9,630 nucleotides of DNA from an uncultured Fastidiosipila sp. (GCA_938014865.1 CALLQJ010000056.1:1-9630), one strand, 5' to 3'; counted from the first letter of the stretch, positions 1 through 6,833 are shown. Numbers and translations: made by a program. Notes: generated by a model from the sequence alone, not told the origin.

Positions 1-181
1 TTGTGACCGCCTGACGCGTGGCCACCTGGCCGGCCAGACGCTCCCCGTTTTTATTAAATGCCACCACGGACGGTGTTGTTCTCGCCCCCTCCGGGTTCGG
101 AATCACGACGGGTTCGCCGCCTTCCATAACCGCCATACATGAATTTGTTGTACCTAAATCGATACCGATTACTTTTGCCAT
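1..181 (-). CDS. dnaK: Molecular chaperone DnaK (Hsp70), N-terminal 60 residues only
   Basis: This is the ATP-dependent Hsp70 chaperone of the cytoplasm, which binds unfolded segments of proteins and works with GrpE (encoded just upstream) and DnaJ. The translation begins MAKVIGIDLGTTNSC, the invariant phosphate-1 loop of the Hsp70 nucleotide-binding domain, and continues with PEGARTTPSVVAF and GERLAGQVATRQAV, all standard DnaK sequence. The ATG at 181-179 is preceded by AGGAGGA at 197-191 with 9 nt spacing, which fixes the start. The gene is cut by the left edge of the window after 60 complete codons, so the rest of the ATPase domain and the substrate-binding domain are not visible. It lies 39 nt downstream of grpE with no terminator between them, so it is presumably cotranscribed from the CIRCE-controlled promoter ahead of hrcA. 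Identity is certain; completeness cannot be judged. Confidence 0.97.
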   Translation of the reverse strand, partial: MAKVIGIDLGTTNSCMAVMEGGEPVVIPNPEGARTTPSVVAFNKNGERLAGQVATRQAVT

Positions 182-220
182 ATTAATATATCCTCCTAAA
201 TTGTCTCTTAAGTCTTATTC

Positions 221-880
221 TTAATTCGCTACCTTGACGACGGAGTGACGAATCACCCGGTCCTCAAAGATATAGCCTTTCGCAAATACTTCGACGACTT
301 TTTCTTCGCCGTCTTCTTCGCTGTCTACCCGCATAACCGCTTCATGGAGTTCGGGATCAAACGGCTTGTTTAATGCCTCGATCTCTTTCACGCCGATTTT
401 CTCGAGCGTCTCCGCGGCTTGTTTGCGGATCATATCGATGCCTTCCGCCACTTGCTTCGCAGCCTCCGCATCGCTTGAGTCATCCAGTTTGCCGGCCGAT
501 GCCGCCGCTCTTTCAAGATTATCTAATACAGGAAGCCAAGCTTTCGTAACATCGATCAAAGCATCACCGTACATCCTGTCTTTTTCCTTTTGGGAACGGC
601 GTTTAAAATTTTCATATTCCGCCATCAGACGCAGACGGCTGTCTTTGAGCGCGGCAATTTCGTCCTGAGCCTTTTTAAGCTCTTCTTCAAGTTTCTTCTG
701 ATCGGCCTTGCTCTTCGAATTTTTCGCTTTGCCGTTTTTCTTCTTGCCGCTTTTCTTTTCCGCAGCCTCTTCTTCCGCGGCTTGCTTTGTCTCTTCAGCG
801 GCTTCTTTATCTTTGTCTGTTTTCTGACGCGCTTCTGCTTCCGAGCGCTCTTCCTGATCTTTCTTGATTTCTTCGTTCAT
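221..880 (-). CDS. grpE: GrpE, nucleotide exchange factor of DnaK
   Basis: GrpE is a cytoplasmic homodimer that releases ADP from DnaK and so lets the chaperone cycle turn over. The protein has 219 residues. Residues about 1-60 are a very charged, low-complexity tail of Glu, Lys and Ala with a Lys-rich stretch around 42-58. A long helix follows with the family sequence AEYENFKRRSQKEK, then WLPVLDNLERA. The C-terminal beta-domain carries NKPFDPELHEAVMRV and ends in the typical GYIFEDRVIRHSVVKV. The length is slightly above that of E. coli GrpE, all of the excess being in the N-terminal tail. The ATG at 880 is preceded by AGGAGG at 890-885. It follows hrcA by 24 nt and precedes dnaK by 39 nt, the usual Firmicute order, and should be induced by heat through HrcA. 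The assignment is firm. Confidence 0.96.
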   Translation of the reverse strand: MNEEIKKDQEERSEAEARQKTDKDKEAAEETKQAAEEEAAEKKSGKKKNGKAKNSKSKADQKKLEEELKKAQDEIAALKDSRLRLMAEYENFKRRSQKEKDRMYGDALIDVTKAWLPVLDNLERAAASAGKLDDSSDAEAAKQVAEGIDMIRKQAAETLEKIGVKEIEALNKPFDPELHEAVMRVDSEEDGEEKVVEVFAKGYIFEDRVIRHSVVKVAN

Positions 881-904
881 ACAGCCTCCTGTTGTCGCTT
901 ATCT

Positions 905-1948
905 TCAGCCTTCCGTTTTATCTTTATAGACGTCTTTAACGCTCTCGCGGATAAAGCTGATGCGCGGAATTACTTTCTCGTATTCCATGCGCCGCGGTCC
1001 GATTATACCGATTTTGCCGAAAAGCCGCTCACCGAGCTGATACGTCGTCGTCACCAGTGAACATGCTTCCAGGCCGTCAATGGCAATTTCCTGCCCGATC
1101 CGGATCATAAAAGGATTGTCGGACAGTTCATCGCTGTGACTCAAATAGCCGGTAATCAGGCCGTCTTTTTGCAAAGCGTTATAGACTTTATGGACTTTTG
1201 CCGGTTCGTTGAATTCCGGCTGTATAAAAAGTCTTTGTACGCCGTCCATGTAAACATCCAGATTCTCAGCTTGTTTAATCGAGACATACGCCTCATAAAG
1301 CAGCTGATTCAAAAGAGGATCCGGAACGGCAATGTCCTCGGCGGCCGCTTCCACCGTTACCAAGGTAATATCTTTAAGCTGGACAGCCCGGAGATTTTCT
1401 TCCAGTACACCTGAAATCATCTGCAGCTGCTTCGGCGTAAAGAGATCACTGGTCCGGATAATGCGGTCTTTAACCAGGCCTGCGGAAAGAACGACAATCA
1501 CCATCACCCGTCCCGGCTCAATCTGTAAAAACTTAAGCTGGGAGACGAAACTCTCCGGTTCCGAAGGGGTCAGCGTGACCGAGGCATAGCCGGTGCTTTC
1601 GGACAATAATTCATTGGCCCGGAGCATCAGGTCATTCACCTCATAGATCTGCTGATCGAGTCCGCGGCGAATCTCCTTCTTTTCCTCTTCCGGCATGGGT
1701 TCGGGTTCCATCAGGTGATCGACATATTCACGATAGGCCAGATCCGTCGGGACCCTGCCCGCCGAAGTATGCGGCTGCTCCAGATAGCCTGCTGCCTCCA
1801 GTTCAGCCAGTTCATTGCGAACGGTTGCAGAACTGATCGGTGTCTCAGACTGTTCCGCAATTGCCTTGGACCCTACAGGTTCAGCCGTCGTGACATAAAT
1901 ATCAATCACGGATTTCAGTATCCAGCGCTGACGTTCCGTAAGTTCCAC
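905..1948 (-). CDS. hrcA: HrcA, heat-inducible transcription repressor
   Basis: HrcA represses class I heat-shock genes by binding the CIRCE operator; GroEL keeps it active in species where this has been studied. The protein has 347 residues, the normal family length. The N-terminal winged-helix domain (about residues 1-75) shows the family block SSATVRNELAELEAAGYLEQ, followed by PHTSAGRVPTDLAYREYVD. The C-terminal part has NPFMIRIGQEI and IGPRRMEYEKVI, close to the HrcA consensus IGPTRMDY. The start is a GTG at 1948-1946 with AAAGGAG at 1963-1957. The ATG at 1973 is in another frame and was not used. A perfect CIRCE sits 29 nt upstream of the start, so the gene should control its own expression together with grpE and dnaK. 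It is the first gene of the visible heat-shock operon. Confidence 0.97.
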   Translation of the reverse strand: MELTERQRWILKSVIDIYVTTAEPVGSKAIAEQSETPISSATVRNELAELEAAGYLEQPHTSAGRVPTDLAYREYVDHLMEPEPMPEEEKKEIRRGLDQQIYEVNDLMLRANELLSESTGYASVTLTPSEPESFVSQLKFLQIEPGRVMVIVVLSAGLVKDRIIRTSDLFTPKQLQMISGVLEENLRAVQLKDITLVTVEAAAEDIAVPDPLLNQLLYEAYVSIKQAENLDVYMDGVQRLFIQPEFNEPAKVHKVYNALQKDGLITGYLSHSDELSDNPFMIRIGQEIAIDGLEACSLVTTTYQLGERLFGKIGIIGPRRMEYEKVIPRISFIRESVKDVYKDKTEG

Positions 1949-1977
1949 TGTCTTGGCTCCTTTCGCTTCTCATGAAA

Positions 1978-2004
1978 TTAGCACTCTTGTTTCCCGAGTG
2001 CTAA
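1978..2004 (-). promoter_or_regulatory. CIRCE operator (HrcA binding site)
   Basis: Perfect 9-bp inverted repeat with the consensus arms TTAGCACTC (1978-1986) and GAGTGCTAA (1996-2004) separated by exactly 9 nt. Both arms match the published CIRCE consensus at every base. It lies in the leader of hrcA, 29 nt before the GTG start and just downstream of a plausible promoter. HrcA bound here would block transcription initiation of hrcA-grpE-dnaK. Confidence 0.98.
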
Positions 2005-2011
2005 AGAGACA

Positions 2012-2038
2012 ATAACATGAAAGGACAAATAAAGTCAA
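2012..2038 (-). promoter_or_regulatory. Probable sigma-A type promoter of hrcA-grpE-dnaK
   Basis: Reading on the minus strand, TTGACT (2038-2033) matches the -35 consensus at five of six positions. A possible -10 is TGTTAT at 2017-2012, four of six matches, with a short spacer of 15 nt. No better -10 is visible at 16-18 nt, so the exact hexamer is uncertain. The predicted transcription start would fall around 2005, at the edge of the CIRCE, as expected for HrcA repression. The -35 is convincing and the -10 is not. Confidence 0.5.
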
Positions 2039-2126
2039 TATTTAAATCAGATCTTTCAAGAATAGCCTATGAACAATTTATCAACGAATGGATTTTTGCC
2101 TGATTATCGGCCTTTCCGCCTGTTTT

Positions 2127-3320
2127 TCAAAGAAAAGCCCGAGCCACGGCATCGGAAAAGTCCAGGCCTTTCCGGCTTAAAAAAATGCGTCCTTTCTCAC
2201 AGAGCAAAAGCCCTTCCCCGCAGAAATGCCGCAGCGTATTTTTTTCCTCACTGCTGAATCCGCGGCCGAACATGGCGTTGAATTCCGCTTCGGAAAAGCC
2301 CTCGCTTTTGCGGAGGCGAAAAATAAAAAATTCTTTTACCGCTTCATCAAGGTCAATGATTTCCTCGAGCGGCGCGGCTTCATTGTGCAGAACCTGCTCT
2401 TTATAGGCAAGGAGAGAATCGGGATTTTTCCGGCGGGCGGAAAAGAGATAAGAAGAAGCGCCGGCCCCGAAACCGTAATAGCTCTTCCCTTCCCAATACG
2501 CAATATTGTGCCGGCTTTCAAAGCCGGCTTTCGCCTGATTGCTGATTTCATAAGGGATCAGCCCTTCTGAGCGCAGGCGGTCCCGGACATAATGGTACAT
2601 ACGCCGTTCGCAGTCATCATCCGGAAGCGGGGGCCTACCGCTTTCGTAAAGGGCGGCAAAGGGCGTACCGGGTTCAATAATAAGAGAATAGACCGAAACG
2701 TGTTCCGGCCGGGGATCCAGTCCTAAAATAAAATCCATTTCCCGGCAAAGATCCTCCGGGCTCTGCCCCGGGAGCGCCAGCATAAGATCCACATTGATAT
2801 TTTCAAAACCCGCCTCGCGCGCGGCTTTGTACCCTTTCAGAAAATCCTCCCGGCTGTGAATACGCCCGATTTTCTGCAGCATCTCATCATCCGAGGACTG
2901 CAGCCCGAAAGACAGGCGGTTGATCCCAGCCTCCTTATAGATTTTAAAGGCTTCTGAGGAGACGGTTCCGGGATTGGCTTCCAGGGTGATTTCCGCCTCT
3001 TCTTTGATCCCGGCATATTCCCGGAGCAGCCCCGTCATCTTTAAAATAAGCGAGGGGCTGACGGCCGAGGGGGTGCCTCCGCCGAAATAGACGGTTTCAA
3101 GGGGCGGAAGAAAAGCAGCCTTTTTAAGGCTTTGTTCGAGCACAAAGGCGGCTTCCCGCAAAATCAAGCGCTCATATAATTCAGGAGAAACAGCTGCCTC
3201 CCGGATCGGATAGGAGGTGAAATCACAGTACGGGCATTTTCTTATACAGTAAGGAATATGAATATAGGCATGAGACGGTGCACGCTTCACCGTATTTAAA
3301 TAGCCTTCGGGCCGGCTCAT
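2127..3320 (-). CDS. hemW: HemW, radical SAM heme chaperone / HemN-like protein
   Basis: HemW is a cytoplasmic radical SAM protein of the coproporphyrinogen dehydrogenase superfamily. Characterised members bind heme and deliver it to target proteins rather than oxidising coproporphyrinogen. The 397-residue protein has the cluster motif CxxxCxxC at C25, C29 and C32 within YIHIPYC/CPYCDF. It lacks the fourth cysteine that true HemN has right after this motif, which favours HemW. Further family blocks are YFGGGTPS (78-85), LEANPGT, RLSFGLQSS, NVDLMLALPGQ, SVYSLIIEPGTPF and the HemW-type RHNIAYW. The start ATG (3320-3318) overlaps the TGA of the preceding DUF4276-like gene in an ATGA, so translation is probably coupled. 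The local Shine-Dalgarno is weak (AAAGGCGG). In many Firmicutes hemW stands just before hrcA as it does here; 178 nt separate the two and I see no clear terminator between them. Confidence 0.93.
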   Translation of the reverse strand: MSRPEGYLNTVKRAPSHAYIHIPYCIRKCPYCDFTSYPIREAAVSPELYERLILREAAFVLEQSLKKAAFLPPLETVYFGGGTPSAVSPSLILKMTGLLREYAGIKEEAEITLEANPGTVSSEAFKIYKEAGINRLSFGLQSSDDEMLQKIGRIHSREDFLKGYKAAREAGFENINVDLMLALPGQSPEDLCREMDFILGLDPRPEHVSVYSLIIEPGTPFAALYESGRPPLPDDDCERRMYHYVRDRLRSEGLIPYEISNQAKAGFESRHNIAYWEGKSYYGFGAGASSYLFSARRKNPDSLLAYKEQVLHNEAAPLEEIIDLDEAVKEFFIFRLRKSEGFSEAEFNAMFGRGFSSEEKNTLRHFCGEGLLLCEKGRIFLSRKGLDFSDAVARAFL

Positions 3321-4018
3321 TTTTTCCGCCTTTCCGCTTCCTCGCGGTAATACAAGAAAGCATCCATGCGCCTGAGAAAGCGCCGGAGGCTCGGGGAACG
3401 GTTGCGCTCGACTTTAATATAAGGCGCAATGGCCTCGGCCCAGCGGTTTTTATACTCTCCGACGGCCGGATAGCCTATTTTAATAAGATGCCGGGCTCTC
3501 TTCCCCAAAAGAATTTCCGCCAGAAGTTCCCAGGTGCCGCAGACAGAATCCTGTTCATAGCGGCGGTAAAGTTCATAGTCGGCCTCCGGATAGGCGGTTT
3601 TAAGAGCCTGCCAGTCGCCCAGGAGCCAGGCCTCCATCTCTTCCACGGCCACCGGAATGACATGCGGCAGGCCGGGGGCCATTTTTTTGCAGAGCCGTTC
3701 GAGCCTTGCGTCAAAAAGCCTCGGATCCCGGTTATCGGCATCCAAGACCAAAATAATCAGAGCGGAAGCAGGATCCAGAACCTTGCCGTAAGCCCGAAGC
3801 TTGGCCGGCAGAAGATTCAGCAGGCCGTACTTGTGCTTGCCGGGCTCGGCATAAAGATCCTCCGGCAGATGCCCCAGCCCTTTGTGCGGGCGAAGGTAAA
3901 GCTCATAGTCCGGCGTCGGCCTGCGGCGGGCGGCAAAATAATCCCGCAGAATCTCTTTCAGCATCACCGTGCCGGAACGGTCTTCCACCAAAGCTTCTAT
4001 ATGCAGCGTCTCAGGCAT
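3317..4018 (-). CDS. DUF4276-like / TOPRIM-like protein paired with AAA ATPase
   Basis: The protein has 233 residues, no signal peptide and no membrane segment, so it is probably cytoplasmic. It resembles the DUF4276 family, often encoded directly after an AAA_21-type ATPase and thought to have a TOPRIM-like fold. Visible support is an N-terminal strand with LVEDRSG (acidic E12), a central strand ending in LDADNRD (D93, D95, D98), comparable to the TOPRIM DxD, and a following VEEMEAWLLGD (126-135). Those acidic residues could bind a divalent metal in a nuclease centre; that is inference. I chose the ATG at 4018 over one 21 codons upstream because it makes a TGATG overlap with the ATPase stop and has GGAGGA at 4035-4030. 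The extra upstream residues would lie wholly inside the ATPase gene. The stop overlaps the hemW start (ATGA). It is most likely the effector partner of the ATPase. The family call is from memory of motifs, not a search. Confidence 0.72.
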   Translation of the reverse strand: MPETLHIEALVEDRSGTVMLKEILRDYFAARRRPTPDYELYLRPHKGLGHLPEDLYAEPGKHKYGLLNLLPAKLRAYGKVLDPASALIILVLDADNRDPRLFDARLERLCKKMAPGLPHVIPVAVEEMEAWLLGDWQALKTAYPEADYELYRRYEQDSVCGTWELLAEILLGKRARHLIKIGYPAVGEYKNRWAEAIAPYIKVERNRSPSLRRFLRRMDAFLYYREEAERRKK

Positions 4019-5241
4019 CAGGCAAGATATCCTCCGTAGAGCAGGGTGCCTAATCCGACCCCTTCGGCATACATCGCACAAATAAGCGGATCGGAAGCCG
4101 CTGCTTTCACATGAATATCGGGAACATCTTCCGGGCCGCGCAAAGCGGCGTCATCACGTTCACGTTCCGAACGGAAGGTCCAGACCTCCTGCGGCGCCGC
4201 ACTTTCCAGAAGATTCATATGGCTTGTGGTCATAAAAACCTGAACATTCGGATTTTTCAAAACATAATTGCGCAGTTCGCGGGCCAGAATATCCACTTTA
4301 TCGGGGAAAAGCCCGTAATCAGGATTCTCCACCACCAAAAGCGAACACGGCTCCGGCGAGAAAAGGAAAAGCAGAATAACCGCCAGTTTCTTTTCGGCAT
4401 CCGTCAGGCGTTTCAGCCAGCGCAGGATATCGCCCTCTCTGCCGAGGTTCAAAGCTTTTTTCAGATTCTTGCTTAAATATTGATAGCTGTCTGCTTCTTC
4501 CGACGAAAGCTTCTCCAGAACCTGCCTTAGAAAAGCCGTGCGGGCGGGAGAATCCGTGCCGAAAGCATCCGAATACTTGCAGACAATGCTGCCGGCATCC
4601 TCTTCCTTCGCCGGCATATGGAGAAAACACATTTCTTCAAAAAAGTTCCGGACAAACGAAACTTCCGGAAGGGCGCGGTTTAATGCGTCATCCGAAAGCA
4701 CCGAGAGATCCGGAGGATAAAGTGTTTCGGAGAGACCGTTTTTCGTAAAAAGGCGGCCTTCGGAGGTACGTCTGAAAGAAAACTCCGCCGCCTCTCCTTC
4801 TTCGGACGGCCTCAGCTCAATCCGGTCCAAAGCCTCGATCATTTCCGGGGTAAGGGGCACTTTCTCCAGACTTTCCGCCTTAATGACAGCCTCGCCGCCG
4901 GCATCGGCCAGTTCAAGACGGTAAAACAATAGTGCCCGGAGTCCGGGGGCCGTAAAGCTCAGTTCAAAGGCCGGGGCCTCACTGACGCCGAAGGTCCGGT
5001 ATTCCGTCAGTGTTTTCCGCCGTCTTTCTTTGCTTTTCAGACCCTGTGTAATCGTCTGCCGCAGGAAAACCAAGGCTTCAATAAGGCTGGACTTGCCGCT
5101 GCGGTTCTCTCCGACAAAGACGGCAATATCCTCAAGAGGGTACCATGCTTTTTCCCCGATCGTTTTCAGATCGTCCCGCAGCACCCCCAGACGCACATCT
5201 TTGAGCACCCGATAGTTATAAACATGGATTCCCGTCAGCAT
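4018..5241 (-). CDS. AAA/ABC-type ATPase (AAA_21-like, OLD/RecF-related)
   Basis: The 407-residue cytoplasmic ATPase belongs to the SMC/RecF/OLD branch of ABC ATPases. It opens with the typical GIHVYNYRVLKDVRL, followed by Walker A GENRSGKSS (44-52). A less conserved middle region of about 200 residues replaces the coiled-coil arms. A signature-like LTDAEKKL (279-286) precedes the Walker B strand LLVVENPDYGLFPDK. The switch histidine is in MTTSH (337-341). In the Walker B region the usual DE is EN (E305, N306), so the canonical Asp and catalytic Glu are both changed. ENP occurs in some related ATPases, so this is not proof of inactivity. The ATG at 5241 follows the SPFH stop by 2 nt (Shine-Dalgarno weak, GAAGAG), and the gene ends in a TGATG overlap with the DUF4276-like gene. 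Such pairs (OLD, Gabija, PARIS AriA-AriB) are often antiphage; that role here is inference. Confidence 0.85.
   Translation of the reverse strand: MLTGIHVYNYRVLKDVRLGVLRDDLKTIGEKAWYPLEDIAVFVGENRSGKSSLIEALVFLRQTITQGLKSKERRRKTLTEYRTFGVSEAPAFELSFTAPGLRALLFYRLELADAGGEAVIKAESLEKVPLTPEMIEALDRIELRPSEEGEAAEFSFRRTSEGRLFTKNGLSETLYPPDLSVLSDDALNRALPEVSFVRNFFEEMCFLHMPAKEEDAGSIVCKYSDAFGTDSPARTAFLRQVLEKLSSEEADSYQYLSKNLKKALNLGREGDILRWLKRLTDAEKKLAVILLFLFSPEPCSLLVVENPDYGLFPDKVDILARELRNYVLKNPNVQVFMTTSHMNLLESAAPQEVWTFRSERERDDAALRGPEDVPDIHVKAAASDPLICAMYAEGVGLGTLLYGGYLA
4030..4035 (-). promoter_or_regulatory. Ribosome binding site of the DUF4276-like gene
   Basis: GGAGGA on the minus strand is embedded in the Gly-Gly codons near the end of the ATPase gene, 11 nt before the ATG at 4018. 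It supports the internal start that overlaps the ATPase stop rather than the longer reading frame. Confidence 0.6.
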
Positions 5242-5243
5242 AA

Positions 5244-6239
5244 TTACGGCTCTTCGGAAAGATCGCCGAGAAGATCCTCACGGCGCTCAAGATCTGCTTC
5301 CGGATCAACGGGATCCGGACTTTCGGCCACGGTTTTCAGGCCGGCCACGAGACCGGATAAATTCTGCAGCTCAGACGGAATAATAATCTTGGTCGCCCTT
5401 CCGTCGGCCACTTTTTCCATGGTTTCCAGGCTGCGGAGGGCCAGCAGGGCATCGTCGGCCTTGACGGCTTTGAGCATGTCCAGACCCTTGGAGCGGGCCT
5501 CGTAGATTTCCCGGATCGCTTCGGCCTGGCCCTGTGCTTCGCGGATGGCGGCTTCGCGTTTGGCATCGGCACGCAGGATAGCTGCTTCCCGGTCCCCTTC
5601 CGCCGTACGGATGGCCGCTTCTTTATTCCCTTCGGCAATCAGAATGGCCTCACGCTTCTCACGCTCTGCTTTCATCTGCTTTTCCATAGCGTCCTGAATT
5701 TCCCGGGGCGGCAGAATGTTCTTAAGCTCCACCCTGTTGACCTTGATCCCCCAAGGATCGGTGGCCTCATCAAGAATCGTCCGCATGCGGGCATTGATGA
5801 CATCACGCGAGGTCAGCGTTTCATCCAGTTCGAGGTCACCGATGATGTTTCTAAGCGTAGTGGCCGAAAGATTTTCGATGGCCATGATCGGATTTTCAAT
5901 GCCGTAAGTATAAAGCTTCGGATCCGTCACCTGAAAAAAGACGACCGTATCGATCTGCATGGTGACATTGTCTTTCGTAATCACGGCCTGCGGATTAAAG
6001 TCGGCCACCTGCTCCTTTAATGAAATTGTTTTAGCAATACGTTCGATAAAAGGCAGCTTGAAATGCAGCCCGGTATTCCAGGTATTCTGATACGCCCCGA
6101 GCCGTTCTATGATTTTCACACTGGCCTGCGGCACAATTTTGACGCAGGAAATAACAATGCCGACGAGCAGCAAAAGCAGTATGATCAGGAAAATAATAAT
6201 TCCCGTTCCGGCTCCGGCAACAAAGTATACTGTAAGCAT
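5244..6239 (-). CDS. SPFH/Band 7 (stomatin-like) membrane protein, QmcA/YbbK type
   Basis: SPFH proteins are membrane-anchored and oligomerise into large ring or cage assemblies marking membrane microdomains. The 331-residue protein has one N-terminal hydrophobic segment (about residues 8-35). A Band 7 domain follows (about 36-185) with VKIIERLGAYQNTWNTGLHFKLP-type sequence, DPKLYTYGIENP, and WGIKVNRVELKNILPP. From about 190 to 245 runs an Ala/Glu/Arg-rich coiled coil with 11-residue periodicity: EAI or EAAI recurs with Ile at 199, 210, 221 and 232, then 242. The C-terminal tail is acidic. The ATG at 6239 directly abuts the NfeD stop (TAA-ATG) and uses an AGGAGG at 6250-6245 inside the NfeD codons, so coupling is near certain. 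Pairing with a short NfeD is the classic YbbJ-QmcA arrangement. The ATPase gene follows after only 2 nt. Confidence 0.93.
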   Translation of the reverse strand: MLTVYFVAGAGTGIIIFLIILLLLLVGIVISCVKIVPQASVKIIERLGAYQNTWNTGLHFKLPFIERIAKTISLKEQVADFNPQAVITKDNVTMQIDTVVFFQVTDPKLYTYGIENPIMAIENLSATTLRNIIGDLELDETLTSRDVINARMRTILDEATDPWGIKVNRVELKNILPPREIQDAMEKQMKAEREKREAILIAEGNKEAAIRTAEGDREAAILRADAKREAAIREAQGQAEAIREIYEARSKGLDMLKAVKADDALLALRSLETMEKVADGRATKIIIPSELQNLSGLVAGLKTVAESPDPVDPEADLERREDLLGDLSEEP

Positions 6240-6692
6240 TTACGCCTCCTTAATTTCTTCTACCACTAATTTTACACCGCGAATGTCTTGAATCATAACT
6301 TTTGTACCCTCGGGCACGATGCTCTCATCGTCCGCAGATCGGGCCGACCAGATCTGGCCCTGGACACGCACCTGTCCCGTGCCTTTCACGGGGTCAATGT
6401 CCTTAATGACCAGCGCTTCTTTGCCGATCAGCCGATCCGCATTGGTCGGCTTGCGCTGTGACGGCAGGATGCCGAGTTTCGGGCGCAGCTTCATAAAAAC
6501 AAAAAGCAAAAGAAGCGAGACGAGCAGCATAAGTGCAATCTGCCATCCGACAGCGAGACCGCCCAAGGCTGCCAGCATCGCAGCCAGGCTTCCCGCCACA
6601 AACCACAAACTCACCATGGACACCGTCGCCAGTTCAATGAGCAAAAAGACAATGGCTGCAATAAGCCAGAATATCCACATATAAGGTCCCAT
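6240..6692 (-). CDS. NfeD-like membrane protein (short form, YbbJ-type)
   Basis: Short NfeD proteins are membrane partners of SPFH proteins; they have transmembrane helices and a C-terminal OB-fold domain facing the cytoplasm, without the ClpP-like protease domain of long NfeD. From the ATG at 6692 the protein has 150 residues. Hydrophobic segments cover about residues 4-27 and 29-70, probably three or four helices in all. The C-terminal domain starts near LIGKEALVIKDIDP and has GTGQVRVQGQIWSARS, the usual NfeD OB-fold core. The frame is open up to an ATG at 6725, but only the 6692 start has a strong Shine-Dalgarno (AAAGGGGGAG). Its last codons supply the AGGAGG of the SPFH gene. It is the first gene of the five-gene string ending in hemW; I see no convincing promoter consensus in the 169 nt upstream, although transcription must begin there or read through. 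Confidence 0.9.
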   Translation of the reverse strand: MGPYMWIFWLIAAIVFLLIELATVSMVSLWFVAGSLAAMLAALGGLAVGWQIALMLLVSLLLLFVFMKLRPKLGILPSQRKPTNADRLIGKEALVIKDIDPVKGTGQVRVQGQIWSARSADDESIVPEGTKVMIQDIRGVKLVVEEIKEA

Positions 6693-6695
6693 AGG

Positions 6696-6705
6696 CTCCC
6701 CCTTT
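6696..6705 (-). promoter_or_regulatory. Ribosome binding site deciding the nfeD-like start
   Basis: AAAGGGGGAG on the minus strand lies 3 nt before the ATG at 6692, or 5 nt when counted from the G run. The alternative ATG at 6725 has no comparable motif, so the shorter protein is preferred. Confidence 0.7.
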
Positions 6706-6804
6706 CGTCTATAAAAGGTTATCATGCATCGGCCCGGGAATCATCTTTTCTTTTGTAATTTTAATCTTTCGGCAGCAGGCAGGCAGCTGAGAGGGCTTTT
6801 GCTT

Positions 6805-6833
6805 AAAAAAATTCCGGCCGACGGGGCCGGAAT
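6805..6833 (-). terminator. Rho-independent terminator of the M28-like lipoprotein gene
   Basis: On the minus strand a perfect 9-bp stem (ATTCCGGCC at 6833-6825 with GGCCGGAAT at 6819-6811) closes a 5-nt loop and is followed by a run of seven T (6811-6805). It lies about 28 nt after the stop of the M28-like gene, and should insulate that gene from the nfeD-like operon downstream. Confidence 0.92.

Noticed and set aside
221..420. Frameshift or truncation in grpE suggested by its odd charged N-terminus
   Set aside because: The whole GrpE core is in one frame and charged, low-complexity N-terminal tails are normal in this family.
2040..2126. Terminator between hemW and hrcA
   Set aside because: Short complementary bits exist (for example TCTT/AAGA near 2052) but no stable GC-rich stem followed by a T run on the minus strand was found.
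3278..4039. Long plus-strand reading frame opposite the DUF4276-like gene
   Set aside because: It is a shadow of the minus-strand gene; it has no recognisable domain and no suitable ribosome binding site, and the minus frame has family motifs and coupled junctions.
4019..4081. Longer N-terminus for the DUF4276-like protein starting at 4081
   Set aside because: The added 21 residues lie wholly inside the ATPase gene. The ATG at 4018 has a TGATG overlap, a GGAGGA upstream and begins right at the family-like N-terminal strand.
6693..6725. Longer N-terminus for the NfeD-like protein starting at 6725
   Set aside because: No Shine-Dalgarno precedes it, whereas the ATG at 6692 has AAAGGGGGAG directly upstream.
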